Shown piece after piece: positions 6,583 to 6,602 of a stretch of 6,602 nucleotides of DNA. The stretch is from Verrucomicrobiota bacterium (lineage in GTDB: Bacteria; Verrucomicrobiota; Lentisphaeria; Victivallales; Victivallaceae), in the NCBI GenBank assembly GCA_023459755.1, contig JAEWSS010000095.1:1-6602 (forward strand), given 5' to 3'. The translations under genes were made by a program, and so were the position numbers. The notes under the pieces are model-generated. The model worked only from the letters and a program-made list of their open reading frames with translations. It was not told where the DNA came from and did no database searches. Numbering within the stretch: the stretch's first letter is position 1; each line of letters starts with the position of its first letter.

Positions 6583-6602
6583 ATGGCAACCTACGTATAC
6601 AC
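6583..6602 (+). CDS. pilC: Probable PilC/GspF inner-membrane platform protein (3' partial)
   Basis: Only seven residues are visible (MATYVYT, the last from an incomplete ACN codon), so the call rests on three points: a good Shine-Dalgarno sequence, a start that resembles the common PilC/GspF opening (M-A-x-[YF]-x-Y), and its place directly after pilB and pilT, where pilC usually lies. PilC/GspF proteins sit in the inner membrane and link the ATPases to the pilin subunits. A different gene cannot be excluded from this fragment. Confidence 0.6.

Overview
The window is a stretch of bacterial chromosome of fairly high GC. Every gene reads on the + strand and the genes are tightly packed. It has two parts. 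Positions 1-1898 hold two housekeeping genes: the 3' part of a Nudix hydrolase of the ADP-ribose pyrophosphatase type, and a complete class II tRNA nucleotidyltransferase (cca) that overlaps it by 8 bp. After a 99-bp AT-rich gap (1899-1997), positions 1998-6602 hold the motor module of a type IV pilus (T4P): two consecutive GspE/PilB-family extension ATPases, a PilT retraction ATPase, and the first seven codons of a gene that probably encodes the inner-membrane platform protein PilC/GspF.

The pilus genes look like one operon. The gaps are only 31, 24 and 24 bp, and each start has a purine-rich Shine-Dalgarno sequence about 7-9 bases upstream. The only gap large enough for a promoter is 1899-1997. 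In the usual model PilB drives pilin polymerisation through PilC and PilT drives depolymerisation. A PilT and a PilC-like start next to the PilB genes favour a T4P over a type II secretion system, because T2SS has no retraction ATPase.

The notable feature is the tandem pair of PilB paralogues. Both are full length with an N-terminal MshEN/T2SSE_N-like domain, Walker A, Asp box, Walker B, His box and a four-cysteine zinc motif of identical spacing, so neither looks dead. They differ in the segment before the Walker B glutamate (RQAPN in the first, RQDPD in the second, which is the common form) and in their N-terminal regions. This suggests divergence of function or a mixed motor, not a fresh redundant copy.

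The sequence does not identify the organism. A T4P motor operon and a zinc-motif PilB imply a bacterium, probably diderm. The RQAPN form and the gene arrangement remind me of the Verrucomicrobiota/Kiritimatiellota/Lentisphaerota (PVC) lineages, but this is a weak impression. I saw no mobile element, CRISPR array, tRNA, rRNA or sign of recent transfer. No stretch longer than about 100 bases is without a gene.
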